From: an uncultured Sphingomonadaceae bacterium
Lineage (GTDB): Bacteria > Pseudomonadota > Alphaproteobacteria > Sphingomonadales > Sphingomonadaceae
Reading direction: 5' to 3'
NCBI GenBank assembly: GCA_947493195.1
Contig: CANLQG010000002.1
Location: 434,001-498,000, forward strand
DNA: 64,000 nucleotides
The notes beneath the pieces were generated by a model, which did no database searches, had not been told where the DNA came from, and saw nothing but the letters and a program-made list of their open reading frames with translations. This document shows, in pieces, positions 8,441-17,330 of the stretch (within the stretch, counting starts at the first letter, position 1; each line of letters begins with the position of its first letter). A program made the position numbers and the translations under genes.

Positions 8441-9427
8441 ATGGCATTCGTAATGCCCGCCGAGTGGGCGAAACAGGACTGGATCTGGATCGGCTTCCCC
8501 GCTCATGCCGACCTGTGGGAAGACAACCTCGCGCCCGCGCAGGAGCAGATGGCAGCGTTCGCCAATGCCGTGGCCGAGACCGGCCAGCAGGTGCGCCTCG
8601 TTGTGCGCGACGCGGCCACGGAAATGCGCGCGAAGCAGCTTGTGTCTGGAGCGGTGACCTTCGAGCGTCACCCCTACGGCGATATCTGGCTGCGCGATAC
8701 CGGGCCCCTGACGCTGCCGGGCCCCGATGGCCAGCGCCGCGCGCAAGGCTTCGGCTTCAACGGCTGGGGCGGGAAATACCTGCTGGAGGGCGACCTCGAA
8801 ACCGGTCCCTCGCTCGCCGAGGCGGGCGGCCTGCCCTACACCCGCGCGGACTGGATCCTGGAAGGCGGCGCGGTGGAGAGCGATGGCACCGGCCTTGTTG
8901 TCACCACCGAGCAATGCCTGCTCAACCCCAACCGCAACCCCTCGCTCTCGCGCGAGCAGATCTGTGCCAACCTCCAGCGCGATCTGGGTTTCGATCGCAT
9001 CCTGTGGCTGGGCGAAGGGCTGGCGGGTGACCATACCGATGGCCATGTCGACAACCTGGCGCGCATGGTGGGCGAGAACACCATCGCCATTCCCCGCGCC
9101 TCCACGCCCGACGATCCCAATGCCGCCGTCTACGACGATGCCCGCGCCCGCGCCGCCGACTTCGGTTTGGGCGTGCGGGACATGCCATCGCCCGGCTGGA
9201 TGGGTGAAGGCGACGAGGCGGAACCGGCGAGCTACATGAACTTTGCCATCTGCAACGACGTGGTGGTCGTGCCGACCTACGGCTCCGCCCAGGACGAGGA
9301 TGCCGTGGCGGCGGTGGGCGACATGTTCCCCGGCCGTGTGGCCGTGGGCCTGCGCGCCGATGCCGTACTGACCGGCGGCGGCAGCTTCCACTGCGCCAGT
9401 TGCCACGTGCCCGCCATCTCGGCCTGA
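8441..9427 (+). CDS. aguA: Agmatine deiminase
   Basis: A protein of 328 aa of the peptidylarginine-deiminase-like guanidino-group hydrolases. Family marks are WIGFPAHADLWED, HPYGDIWLRDTGP, the ILEGGAVESDG segment, GDHTDGHVDNLAR (catalytic His/Asp) and the C-terminal nucleophilic Cys in GGGSFHCASCH. It converts agmatine to N-carbamoylputrescine plus ammonia, a step from arginine to putrescine. The M28 peptidase stop is 4 bp upstream, so the two are one transcript. The second half of the putrescine route (aguB) is not in this window. Confidence 0.93.
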   Translation: MAFVMPAEWAKQDWIWIGFPAHADLWEDNLAPAQEQMAAFANAVAETGQQVRLVVRDAATEMRAKQLVSGAVTFERHPYGDIWLRDTGPLTLPGPDGQRRAQGFGFNGWGGKYLLEGDLETGPSLAEAGGLPYTRADWILEGGAVESDGTGLVVTTEQCLLNPNRNPSLSREQICANLQRDLGFDRILWLGEGLAGDHTDGHVDNLARMVGENTIAIPRASTPDDPNAAVYDDARARAADFGLGVRDMPSPGWMGEGDEAEPASYMNFAICNDVVVVPTYGSAQDEDAVAAVGDMFPGRVAVGLRADAVLTGGGSFHCASCHVPAISA

Positions 9428-9524
9428 TCCCGCATTATCGGTGTGCCGGGAACGGCATATGTTGCAGTGCAACCAAAACCGGTATAGCCAGAACCGACGG
9501 AAGCGGGGCTAGATCGGGGCCAGA

Positions 9525-11459
9525 ATGACTATACGATACCGGCCAGAGATCGATGGCCTGCGCTCAATCGCGGTCTGTAGCGTTCTTGTCTACCACCTCA
9601 AGATTACTACCGGATCGGCAGGCAATTACCTGTTTGGCGGTGGTTTTCTTGGCGTTGACATGTTCTTCGTCCTTTCCGGGTTCCTCATCACCTCTATCCT
9701 GATGCGGGAATTCAACGAAACCGGTCGCATTTCGATTGCGGATTTCTATCAGCGCCGCGCCAGGCGAATCCTGCCCGCCCTATTCCTCGTGCTGCTGCTG
9801 ACGCTGGCAGCAGGCGCGGCAATCCTGATGCCCAGCGAACTGATCGCGCTGGGCGATTCCGCAATCGCCTCGATTTTCTTCGTGTCGAACATTTACTGGG
9901 TCTACGAACTCAGCGCCTACGGCGCGACAGAGTCGCAATTCCAGCCGCTGCTGCACACCTGGTCACTGGCGGTTGAGGAACAGTTCTACATCTTCTTCCC
10001 GCTGGCTCTGCTCGTGGTCTTGCGCTGGTTTCCAAAGCGCCTGAACCTCGTTCTCGTGCTGGGTGTGATTGCCGGGTTGGTGTTCGCCCAGATGGCTTCG
10101 ATCATACTGCCGAGATGGTCGTTCTACTGGCTGCCGAGCCGGGTGTGGGAAATGATGGCGGGCGGCGTTCTGGCGGGCTTGACCCGTACGTCCCCGGATC
10201 TCTTGCGCGGACCGATGGCGGATCGGTTCATGCCCTACATCGGACTGGCGCTGGTAATGGTGCCCATTGTCTCCCTCAATCTCGATCCTGCGTGGCACCC
10301 GGGCCTGCTTACGGTGCCTGTCATCGCGGGAACCTGCATGTTGATCTGGTGGAATGCCCAAACCAGCGCAGTCATGCGCCTGCTCTCTTCCGCACCCCTC
10401 GTCAAAATCGGCCTTATCTCCTACTCGCTCTACCTCTGGCACTACCCGGTCTATGTCTACGGGCGAATGATCGCGGGCGATCCGCAATTGCTGGACTACG
10501 CCATCTGGATTGCGATTTCCTTCGCCGGGGCCGCCCTGTCCTATCGTTTCATCGAGTCGCCTTTCCGCCACAAGGGGCGTATTTCGCTGCCGACGATCGT
10601 GCGCGGGTTCGGCCTTGCAACGGTCGGCGTCGTCCTGCTTGTGGGTGCCGTCCACTGGGGTCGCGGCTTCGAACAGCGCTTCCCGCGCCTGCTCGCCGCC
10701 TATGGCCAGTCCGAAATGGACAATGGTTTTGTGGGCGACGAATCATGGTCGGTTCTGGATAGTCTCGCTCCGGGCGAAACTGTTTCCGGATCCAATGCGC
10801 GAGATCCGTCACGAAGCGAGAGGCTGCGTGCCTGGTTCCCTGCCGAAAGCGACGCGCGCAATTACCTGGTCGTCGGAAACTCCCACTCGAAAGACACTTT
10901 CAACGCTTTTTACCTCAACCGCGAGCTGTTTCCCGGCAGCGCGTTTGCCCGCTATGCGATCTCCGACGAATTCTTTCCTGCCGATGTCGCCGTATTGCGC
11001 GAATCTCCCAACTACCGGAATGCCGATGAGATCATAGTCAGCACCAGATTCATGGGATCGCTCGATGGTTTGCGGCGCTTCGCCATGCAGCTACGCGAAG
11101 ACGGCAAGGCGCTGACGATCCTCGGACCCTCTCCGGAGTACGCGTCCAGGGACAATTTGCCGCTGTTCGACTGGTACAAGAGGCGCGCACCGCAGGGCTT
11201 TACCAAGGATGATCTTGCTGCGCTCGCGTGGCAGGAACGTGTCCCTGTATCGAGTGAGTTGCGCAGGGAACTGACGCAGATCGCAGAGCAATCGGACGCT
11301 TCGTTGCACTGGAAGGAAGAACTGGCATGCGACCGCACCCGGCAGCGGTGCCATGTCATGACGCCGGACGGCCTCAAGGTTCATTACGATTACGGGCATT
11401 TTTCGCTGGACGGCGCGCGCTGGATAGGACGCCGCATGCACGATCTCGGCTGGTTTTGA
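9525..11459 (+). CDS. Acyltransferase-3 family protein with C-terminal SGNH domain
   Basis: A protein of 644 aa. The N-terminal half is a multi-spanning acyltransferase-3 domain: it opens with YRPEIDGLRSIAVCSVLVYH, with FFVLSGFLIT and HTWSLAVEEQFYIFFP following. The C-terminal half (from about residue 430) is an SGNH hydrolase-like domain with VVGNSHSKDT and a terminal DGARWIGRRMHDLGWF. OafA/YrhL-type proteins O-acetylate cell-surface polysaccharides or lipopolysaccharide, passing the acetyl group across the membrane to the periplasmic SGNH domain. It stands alone, so its acceptor cannot be deduced. Confidence 0.92.
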   Translation: MTIRYRPEIDGLRSIAVCSVLVYHLKITTGSAGNYLFGGGFLGVDMFFVLSGFLITSILMREFNETGRISIADFYQRRARRILPALFLVLLLTLAAGAAILMPSELIALGDSAIASIFFVSNIYWVYELSAYGATESQFQPLLHTWSLAVEEQFYIFFPLALLVVLRWFPKRLNLVLVLGVIAGLVFAQMASIILPRWSFYWLPSRVWEMMAGGVLAGLTRTSPDLLRGPMADRFMPYIGLALVMVPIVSLNLDPAWHPGLLTVPVIAGTCMLIWWNAQTSAVMRLLSSAPLVKIGLISYSLYLWHYPVYVYGRMIAGDPQLLDYAIWIAISFAGAALSYRFIESPFRHKGRISLPTIVRGFGLATVGVVLLVGAVHWGRGFEQRFPRLLAAYGQSEMDNGFVGDESWSVLDSLAPGETVSGSNARDPSRSERLRAWFPAESDARNYLVVGNSHSKDTFNAFYLNRELFPGSAFARYAISDEFFPADVAVLRESPNYRNADEIIVSTRFMGSLDGLRRFAMQLREDGKALTILGPSPEYASRDNLPLFDWYKRRAPQGFTKDDLAALAWQERVPVSSELRRELTQIAEQSDASLHWKEELACDRTRQRCHVMTPDGLKVHYDYGHFSLDGARWIGRRMHDLGWF

Positions 11460-11530
11460 CTTTGTTGGACCCAGGACCAGAGGTCGAAACCTTAACTTTT
11501 CGTTAGAACTTTGCGGTCTATTCTTCGCGA

Positions 11531-11647
11531 ATGGCTCATGCAATCGCCCTCACCCGCCAGACCTTCGCCCGGACCGCGGGGCCGCAGGAGATGCTGCGCA
11601 GCGTGATCGTGTGCGGCTGCGCGCTGGCCCTGATCCTCGCCAGCTAG
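11531..11647 (+). CDS. Possible 38-aa membrane miniprotein
   Basis: A short ORF of 38 codons in the gap between the acyltransferase gene and the convergent LuxR gene. Its product has a basic N-terminal half and a hydrophobic C-terminus (VIVCGCALALILAS) that could span the membrane. The sequence just upstream is AT-rich compared with the surroundings, which could hold a promoter, but there is no Shine-Dalgarno motif. It may equally be chance. Function unknown. Confidence 0.35.
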   Translation: MAHAIALTRQTFARTAGPQEMLRSVIVCGCALALILAS

Positions 11648-11650
11648 TCC

Positions 11651-12760
11651 TTAATGCACCGTCAGCGCGACGACGCTGGTCAGCACGCGGCGCATGAAAT
11701 CCACCTGCCCCTTCGCGCCGGTCTTGGCGTAGATTTTCTTCGAATAGACCCGCGCGCTCTCGATGGTGAGGCCATGCTTTTCGGCAGCATCGGCAATCGA
11801 GATGCCCTGCGCCATTGACCATGCGAAGCGGGCTTCCGCCTGGGTCAGCTTGAACACGTCGATCAACTGCTGGCACCGATCTACCGAAGAACTCTGGTCG
11901 CCCCGGAAATAGACAACCGCCACGGCCTTTCCCCCTGCCGATAGCGACGCGACGCGCACCGGCGAGACAAGAATGTCGATCCACGGGTCCTGGCTGAGAT
12001 TGACCGCGCGCGGGCGAGCATCGGGTTTTTCGGCATAATCCTTCACCAGAGCCGTCAATTCGCGGTCGATCTTCGGAGAGGACGGCGTCAGCCTGCCGTA
12101 AGGCCCCTGTTTCAGCGCGCCGGTGCGGCTTAGGAAGCGCTCGGCCTGCTCGTCCATGTCCACCACATGGCAGCGGCGGTCCACGGCGATCCAACCGAAA
12201 TCGATATGGCTGAAAGCGCCAGCGTTCATCGAGGCGCGCGCCCGTTCCTGCTCCAGCCGCGCCAGCACCCGCAGCGCCACGCGCAGGTGCGGCGCCAGGG
12301 CCGTAAGCACCGCGCTGACGGAGGAGGGGATAGGCTCTCGCGCCGAAAGCACCAGCCAGGCATCGAGCCCGCTGGGATCGCGCAGCCGGATGGAGCGCAT
12401 GTGGGCAAGACCTGCCGGCTCCAACACCTCTCGCGCAAAGTCGCGCTGGGCCTTCTCGGCGTTTTCCAGCAATTCCGCGAGGCTGTAGACGCGCCCTTCC
12501 CGCATGGAACGCGATTGCAGGGGCTCGCGCGCGCCGAACCTGTCTTCGAAAAACGCGCGCAGTTGCGGGGAGGGCGCCTGTGCCCCGGCAGAAAGCTGGA
12601 TCGCGGAAACGCTGTCAGGCGCATGGATCAGCAGAGTGGCGATGTCGCACCCGGTCGCGAGCTTCAGCCGCTTGAGGAAGGTGTCCCACATGGGCTTTTC
12701 GAACATGCCGTCGTGCAGGGGCACGAGCAGTTCGGTCTCGCCAAGATTGGGTATGCGCAT
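11651..12760 (-). CDS. LuxR-type helix-turn-helix transcriptional regulator
   Basis: A protein of 369 aa. The C-terminal 65 residues form a LuxR/GerE-type HTH: LTQAEARFAWSMAQGISIAD, then AAEKHGLTIESARVYSKKIY with the recognition helix. The first 290 residues do not match a named sensor domain that I recognise. Its gene is divergent from cysD, and a perfect 8-bp-arm palindrome (12774-12791) lies 14 bp upstream of its ATG, within the shared intergenic region. That makes it a candidate regulator of itself or of the cys operon, which is inference only. Confidence 0.88.
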   Translation of the reverse strand: MRIPNLGETELLVPLHDGMFEKPMWDTFLKRLKLATGCDIATLLIHAPDSVSAIQLSAGAQAPSPQLRAFFEDRFGAREPLQSRSMREGRVYSLAELLENAEKAQRDFAREVLEPAGLAHMRSIRLRDPSGLDAWLVLSAREPIPSSVSAVLTALAPHLRVALRVLARLEQERARASMNAGAFSHIDFGWIAVDRRCHVVDMDEQAERFLSRTGALKQGPYGRLTPSSPKIDRELTALVKDYAEKPDARPRAVNLSQDPWIDILVSPVRVASLSAGGKAVAVVYFRGDQSSSVDRCQQLIDVFKLTQAEARFAWSMAQGISIADAAEKHGLTIESARVYSKKIYAKTGAKGQVDFMRRVLTSVVALTVH

Positions 12761-12773
12761 GGCAAATATATAT

Positions 12774-12791
12774 ACTTCCCATTTGGGAAGT
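12774..12791. promoter_or_regulatory. Palindromic operator candidate in the luxR-cysD intergenic region
   Basis: ACTTCCCATTTGGGAAGT is a perfect inverted repeat: 8-bp arms around TT. It lies 14 bp upstream of the LuxR-family start codon and 56 bp upstream of cysD, next to an AT-rich run (ATATATATA). Such symmetry between divergent genes, one of them a regulator, is typical of a dimer binding site. Which protein binds it cannot be told from sequence. Confidence 0.5.
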
Positions 12792-12847
12792 CAAAAGGGT
12801 AGCGCTCTGCTCTATTGCGATGCACAAATAGCCGTGAGGACCAACGC

Positions 12848-13762
12848 ATGACCGCAACGCTCACCCATCTCCAGCGCCTTGAGGCAGAGGCAATCCATAT
12901 CATCCGCGAAGTCGCGGCAGAGGCCGACAAGCCGGTGATGATGTACTCGGTCGGCAAGGATAGCGCCGTGATGCTGCACCTGGCCAAGAAGGCATTCTAC
13001 CCTTCGCCCCCGCCGTTTCCGCTGCTGCACGTCGACACGACGTGGAAGTTCAAGGCGATGTACGACCTTCGCGAAAAGGCCGCGCAGGATGCCGGGATGG
13101 AGCTGATCGTCTATCACAACCCGGAGGCGCAGGAGCGCGGCATCAACCCGTTCGATCACGGCCCCTTGCATACCGACATGTGGAAGACCGAAGGGCTGAA
13201 GCAGGCGCTCGACAAGTACGGCTTCGACGCGGCTTTCGGCGGCGCGCGCCGTGACGAGGAAAAGAGCCGCGCTAAGGAGCGGGTGTTCTCCTTCCGCACG
13301 TCCAGCCATGGATGGGATCCCAAGAACCAGCGCCCCGAACTGTGGAACCTCTACAACGCGAAGAAGAAGAAGGGCGAATCGATCCGCGTCTTCCCGATCT
13401 CCAACTGGACCGAGCTGGACGTGTGGCAATACATCCAGCTTGAGAACATCGAGATCGTTCCCCTCTATTTTGCCGCTCCGCGCCCCACCTTCATCTACGA
13501 GGGCGGCCTGTTCATGGCCGACGACCTGGAGCGCCTGAAAGACGTGATGGGTGAATTGCCCGAGATCACCACCCGCTCCGTCCGCTTCCGCACGCTGGGC
13601 TGCTTCCCGTTGACGGGCGCAGTCGAGAGCGAGGCCAGCACGCTGTCCGAGGTTATCCAGGAAACGCTGCTCACCACCACCAGCGAACGGCAGGGCCGCG
13701 TGATCGACAAGGATGCTGGCGGCGCTGGCATGGAGAAGAAGAAGCAGGAAGGGTACTTCTGA
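12848..13762 (+). CDS. cysD: Sulfate adenylyltransferase subunit 2
   Basis: A protein of 304 aa. The PP-loop is [20 protein letters not shown]; further CysD signatures are [26 protein letters not shown] and [14 protein letters not shown]. With CysN it forms ATP sulfurylase, making adenosine 5'-phosphosulfate from sulfate and ATP. The ATG at 12848 has GAGG upstream; an in-frame ATG at 12815 is less likely. Its stop overlaps the cysNC start (TGATG), so the stoichiometric partners are coupled. Confidence 0.97.
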   Translation: MTATLTHLQRLEAEAIHIIREVAAEADKPVMMYSVGKDSAVMLHLAKKAFYPSPPPFPLLHVDTTWKFKAMYDLREKAAQDAGMELIVYHNPEAQERGINPFDHGPLHTDMWKTEGLKQALDKYGFDAAFGGARRDEEKSRAKERVFSFRTSSHGWDPKNQRPELWNLYNAKKKKGESIRVFPISNWTELDVWQYIQLENIEIVPLYFAAPRPTFIYEGGLFMADDLERLKDVMGELPEITTRSVRFRTLGCFPLTGAVESEASTLSEVIQETLLTTTSERQGRVIDKDAGGAGMEKKKQEGYF

Positions 13763-15684
13763 TGACCGAGCAGAAGACAGACGTGATCTACCAGACCGAT
13801 GCCCTGATCGCAGAGGACATCGACGCCTATCTGGAGACTCACCAGCACAAGTCCATGCTGCGCTTCATCACCTGCGGCAGCGTTGACGATGGCAAGAGCA
13901 CACTGATTGGGCGGCTGCTGTACGATTCGAAGATGATCTTCGAGGATCAGCTCGAAGCACTGAGCAACGACAGCAAGAAGGTGGGAACGCAGGGGCAGGA
14001 CATCGACTTCGCCCTGCTGGTGGACGGTCTTGCCGCGGAACGCGAGCAGGGCATCACCATCGATGTCGCCTACCGCTTCTTCAATACCGAGAAGCGCAAG
14101 TTCATCGTCGCCGATTGTCCGGGGCACGAACAGTACACGCGCAACATGGTGACAGGCGCCTCCAGTGCGGACCTCGCCGTGGTGATGATCGATGCGCGCA
14201 AGGGCGTGCTGGTGCAGACGCGGCGGCACAGTTACCTGTGCCACCTCATCGGCATCAAGAATATCGTGCTGGCCGTGAACAAGATGGACCTGGTGGATTA
14301 CGACCAAGCCACTTTCGACAGGATCGTGGCGGACTACGCCGCCTTTGCCGAGGAAATCGGCATCGAATCGTTCACCGCCATGCCCATCAGCGGCTTCAGG
14401 GGCGACAACATCACCATCGCGCCAAGCGAAAACACGCCGTGGTACGACGGGCCGAGCCTGGTCGAGCATCTCGAGAGCGTCGAGGTGCTTGCCGATGTCG
14501 CAGCGGACAAACCGTTCCGCATGCCGGTGCAGTGGGTGAACCGTCCCAACCTCGATTTCCGCGGGTTCTCCGGCCTGATCTCCACCGGCTCCATCAAGCC
14601 GGGCGATGCCGTGCGCGTGCTGCCCTCGGGCAAGACCAGCACGGTGAAAAGCATCGTCACCTTCGATGGCGAACTGGACGAGGCAGTGGCCGGACAGTCC
14701 GTCACCATCACGCTGAACGACGAGATCGACTGCTCGCGCGGCGACGTGCTGTGCGTGGCCGACAATCCCCCCGAAACCGCCGACCAGTTCGAGGCGACCC
14801 TCGTCTGGCTGAACGACGAGGACATGCACGTCGGGCGCGGTTACTGGCTGAAGCTGGGCACGCAGACCGTCTCTGCCACGGTGCAGCAGCCCAAGTACCG
14901 TATCGACGTGAACACGATGGACGAGCTGGCAGCGAAGACGCTGTCGCTGAACGACATCGGCGTGGCGGAAGTCTATTCCGACAAGCCGCTGGTGTTCGAG
15001 GCTTACGAGACCAACCGCACGCTGGGCGGCTTCATCCTGATCGACAAGATCACCAATGCCACCGTTGCCGCAGGCATGCTGAACTTCAGCCTGCGCCGCA
15101 GCCAGAACGTGCACTGGCAGGCGACAGACATCACGCGTGAGCATCATGCGAACATGAAGAACCAGACCCCGCGCGTGCTGTGGTTCACCGGCCTTTCCGG
15201 ATCGGGCAAGTCCACCATCGCCAACGAGGTGGAGAAGAAGCTGGCGCTGATGAACCGCCACACTTTCCTGTTGGATGGCGACAACGTGCGCCATGGCCTG
15301 AACAAGGACCTGGGCTTTACCGAAGCCGACCGCATCGAGAACATCCGCCGCGTGGGTGAAGTCGCCCGCCTGATGACCGATGCGGGCCTGATCGTGCTCA
15401 CCGCCTTCATCAGTCCGTTCCGTGCGGAACGGCAGATGGTGCGGTCCATGCTGGAGGATGCCGAGTTCATCGAGATTTTCGTCGACACCCCGCTGGAAGT
15501 GGCCGAAAAGCGCGACGTGAAGGGCCTCTACAAGAAAGCCCGTTCGGGCGAGCTCAAGAACTTCACCGGCATCGACAGTCCGTACGAACCGCCGCTGAAG
15601 CCGGAGATCACCGTGAACACGGTGGCAATGACACCGGAAGAAGCCGCCGATCACATCATCAAGCAAATCCTTCCCCTGAAGTGA
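13762..15684 (+). CDS. cysNC: Fused sulfate adenylyltransferase subunit 1 / adenylylsulfate kinase
   Basis: A protein of 640 aa joining two enzymes. Residues about 25-460 are CysN, an EF-Tu-like GTPase with P-loop GSVDDGKST, DCPGHEQYTRNM and NKMDLVD. Residues about 465-640 are CysC, APS kinase, with P-loop GLSGSGKST and FLLDGDNVRHGLNKDLGF. GTP hydrolysis drives sulfate activation and the kinase then makes PAPS. CysN-CysC fusion is common in alphaproteobacteria. It overlaps cysD by one base, and the cysQ frame begins at its stop. Confidence 0.97.
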   Translation: MTEQKTDVIYQTDALIAEDIDAYLETHQHKSMLRFITCGSVDDGKSTLIGRLLYDSKMIFEDQLEALSNDSKKVGTQGQDIDFALLVDGLAAEREQGITIDVAYRFFNTEKRKFIVADCPGHEQYTRNMVTGASSADLAVVMIDARKGVLVQTRRHSYLCHLIGIKNIVLAVNKMDLVDYDQATFDRIVADYAAFAEEIGIESFTAMPISGFRGDNITIAPSENTPWYDGPSLVEHLESVEVLADVAADKPFRMPVQWVNRPNLDFRGFSGLISTGSIKPGDAVRVLPSGKTSTVKSIVTFDGELDEAVAGQSVTITLNDEIDCSRGDVLCVADNPPETADQFEATLVWLNDEDMHVGRGYWLKLGTQTVSATVQQPKYRIDVNTMDELAAKTLSLNDIGVAEVYSDKPLVFEAYETNRTLGGFILIDKITNATVAAGMLNFSLRRSQNVHWQATDITREHHANMKNQTPRVLWFTGLSGSGKSTIANEVEKKLALMNRHTFLLDGDNVRHGLNKDLGFTEADRIENIRRVGEVARLMTDAGLIVLTAFISPFRAERQMVRSMLEDAEFIEIFVDTPLEVAEKRDVKGLYKKARSGELKNFTGIDSPYEPPLKPEITVNTVAMTPEEAADHIIKQILPLK

Positions 15685-15695
15685 GTATTGCCGAT

Positions 15696-16433
15696 ATGAC
15701 AGACGCCGAACTCGCCGCCCAGCTGGCCCACCACGCCGGACAGATCCTGCTGCAAGTCCGCCAGTCCGGCCTCATCGAGGGCAAGCCGCTGGGCAAGGCT
15801 GGTGACGAGACCGCGAACCAGTTCCTGATCCACGCCCTGCGCCACCAGCGACCCGACGACGGCCTGCTGTCGGAAGAGAGCAAGGACACCGCAGAGCGGC
15901 TCGACAAGAAGCGCGTCTGGATCATCGACCCCGTCGATGGCACCCGCGAATATGGCGAAGCGCGCACCGACTGGGCCGTGCATGTCGCGCTGGCGATTGG
16001 CGGCAAGCCCGAGATCGGCGCCGTCGCGCTCCCCGGTCTTGGCGAAGTGCTCTGCACCGACAAGCCCGTCGCCGTTGCGGACGCAGCCGAAAAACCCCGC
16101 CTCGTTGTCAGCCGGACGCGCCCCGCAGCCGAAGCCGTCGCTGTTGCCGAGCGCATTGGCGGCGAACTGGTCGCCATGGGCAGCGCCGGGGCGAAAGCCA
16201 TGGCCGTGGTACGCGGCGAAGCGGAAATCTACCTGCATTCCGGCGGGCAGTACGAGTGGGACAGCTGCGCCCCCGCCGCCGTGGCGCTTGCCCACGGACT
16301 TCACTGCTCGCGCATCGACGGCTCCCCGCTCGTCTACAACCAGCGCGATACCTACATGCCCGACCTGTTGATCTGCCGCCCCGAATGGGCCGAGCGGGTG
16401 CTGGCCGAGGTCCGGGACTTGGCTTCGGCCTGA
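15696..16433 (+). CDS. cysQ: 3'(2'),5'-bisphosphate nucleotidase CysQ
   Basis: A protein of 245 aa of the inositol-monophosphatase superfamily. Metal-binding motifs are LLSEESKD, IIDPVDGTREYG and a C-terminal YEWDSCAPAA. It removes 3'-phosphate from PAP, the by-product of PAPS use, which fits its place after cysNC. The ATG at 15696 matches the usual N-terminus; a GTG at 15681 that overlaps the cysNC stop (GTGA) would add five residues and cannot be excluded. Confidence 0.92.
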   Translation: MTDAELAAQLAHHAGQILLQVRQSGLIEGKPLGKAGDETANQFLIHALRHQRPDDGLLSEESKDTAERLDKKRVWIIDPVDGTREYGEARTDWAVHVALAIGGKPEIGAVALPGLGEVLCTDKPVAVADAAEKPRLVVSRTRPAAEAVAVAERIGGELVAMGSAGAKAMAVVRGEAEIYLHSGGQYEWDSCAPAAVALAHGLHCSRIDGSPLVYNQRDTYMPDLLICRPEWAERVLAEVRDLASA

Positions 16434-16438
16434 CCTCA

Positions 16439-17233
16439 ATGCTGGGGGGCATAGACCTGGGCTATTCCGTCGCGGGAGCTTTCGTCAGCTTCCTCGTCGG
16501 CCTGACCGGTGTTGGTGGCGGCTCGCTGATGGCGCCGATCCTGATCCTGCTCTTCGGCATCAATCCGGCGCTGGCCATCGGCACCGACCTGTGGTTCGCC
16601 GCGATCACCAAGTCGGTAGGCGGAACCGTCCACCACCGCATGGGCACGGTTGACTGGCAACTGGTCAGGCGACTGGCGCTGGGGAGTATCCCGGTGGCCG
16701 TGCTGACGCTGCTGTGGCTGTGGCTGATACAGGGCGGGCGGCTCGACAGCTCCCTCCTGATGCGGTTGCTCGGCGGCGCACTGTTGCTTACGTCCATCCT
16801 AATGATCTGCAAGCCAAGAATCCAGCCGGCCATGCAGAAGCTGAAAGACAGCCTTGGCCCAACGATCCGGGTGCAGCAACTGGTCCTCACCGTGGGAAGC
16901 GGCGCGGCGATCGGCGGGCTCGTCACTCTGACTTCGGTGGGCGCAGGCGCGCTGGTCGCCGTGGTGCTGATGATGATCTACCCGCTGCGGCTTTCGACAA
17001 AGACCATCGTCGGCACGGATATCATGCATGCCGTTCCGCTTACGCTGGTGGCAGCGACAGGGCACAGCCTCCTCGGTAATGTCGACGTGTGGCTTCTGGG
17101 CAGCCTGCTTATAGGATCGATACCCGGCATTATCGTCGGCTCTTTGGTAAGCGGGCGCGTAAACGAAACCTTCGTGCGCTATGCCCTTGCGGCGATGCTG
17201 GCCGTCTCCGCCCTCAAGCTGCTGCTGGCTTAG
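16439..17233 (+). CDS. TauE/SafE family sulfite exporter-like permease
   Basis: A protein of 264 aa with about eight hydrophobic segments. It has the duplicated Gly-rich motifs of the family, FLVGLTGVGGGSLMAPILI in the first half and GLVTLTSVGAGALVAVVLM in the second. It lies 5 bp after cysQ, so it belongs to the cys operon and plausibly moves sulfite, sulfate or an organosulfonate. The direction of transport cannot be inferred. Two other family members occur at 18.4-19.9 kb but they are more distant in sequence. Confidence 0.88.
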   Translation: MLGGIDLGYSVAGAFVSFLVGLTGVGGGSLMAPILILLFGINPALAIGTDLWFAAITKSVGGTVHHRMGTVDWQLVRRLALGSIPVAVLTLLWLWLIQGGRLDSSLLMRLLGGALLLTSILMICKPRIQPAMQKLKDSLGPTIRVQQLVLTVGSGAAIGGLVTLTSVGAGALVAVVLMMIYPLRLSTKTIVGTDIMHAVPLTLVAATGHSLLGNVDVWLLGSLLIGSIPGIIVGSLVSGRVNETFVRYALAAMLAVSALKLLLA

Positions 17234-17330
17234 GGGCGGGCCGAGAGGGAGTGTGAACCGGCTAGAGGCTGCAGGCTTTACAACCCGTGCGTGACTGGCA
17301 ATGGCAGGTTCGAGGCAAAGGGGTGATGAT

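Noticed and set aside
13495..15666. 723-codon open frame on the minus strand
   Set aside because: It lies antisense to cysNC and has no family features.
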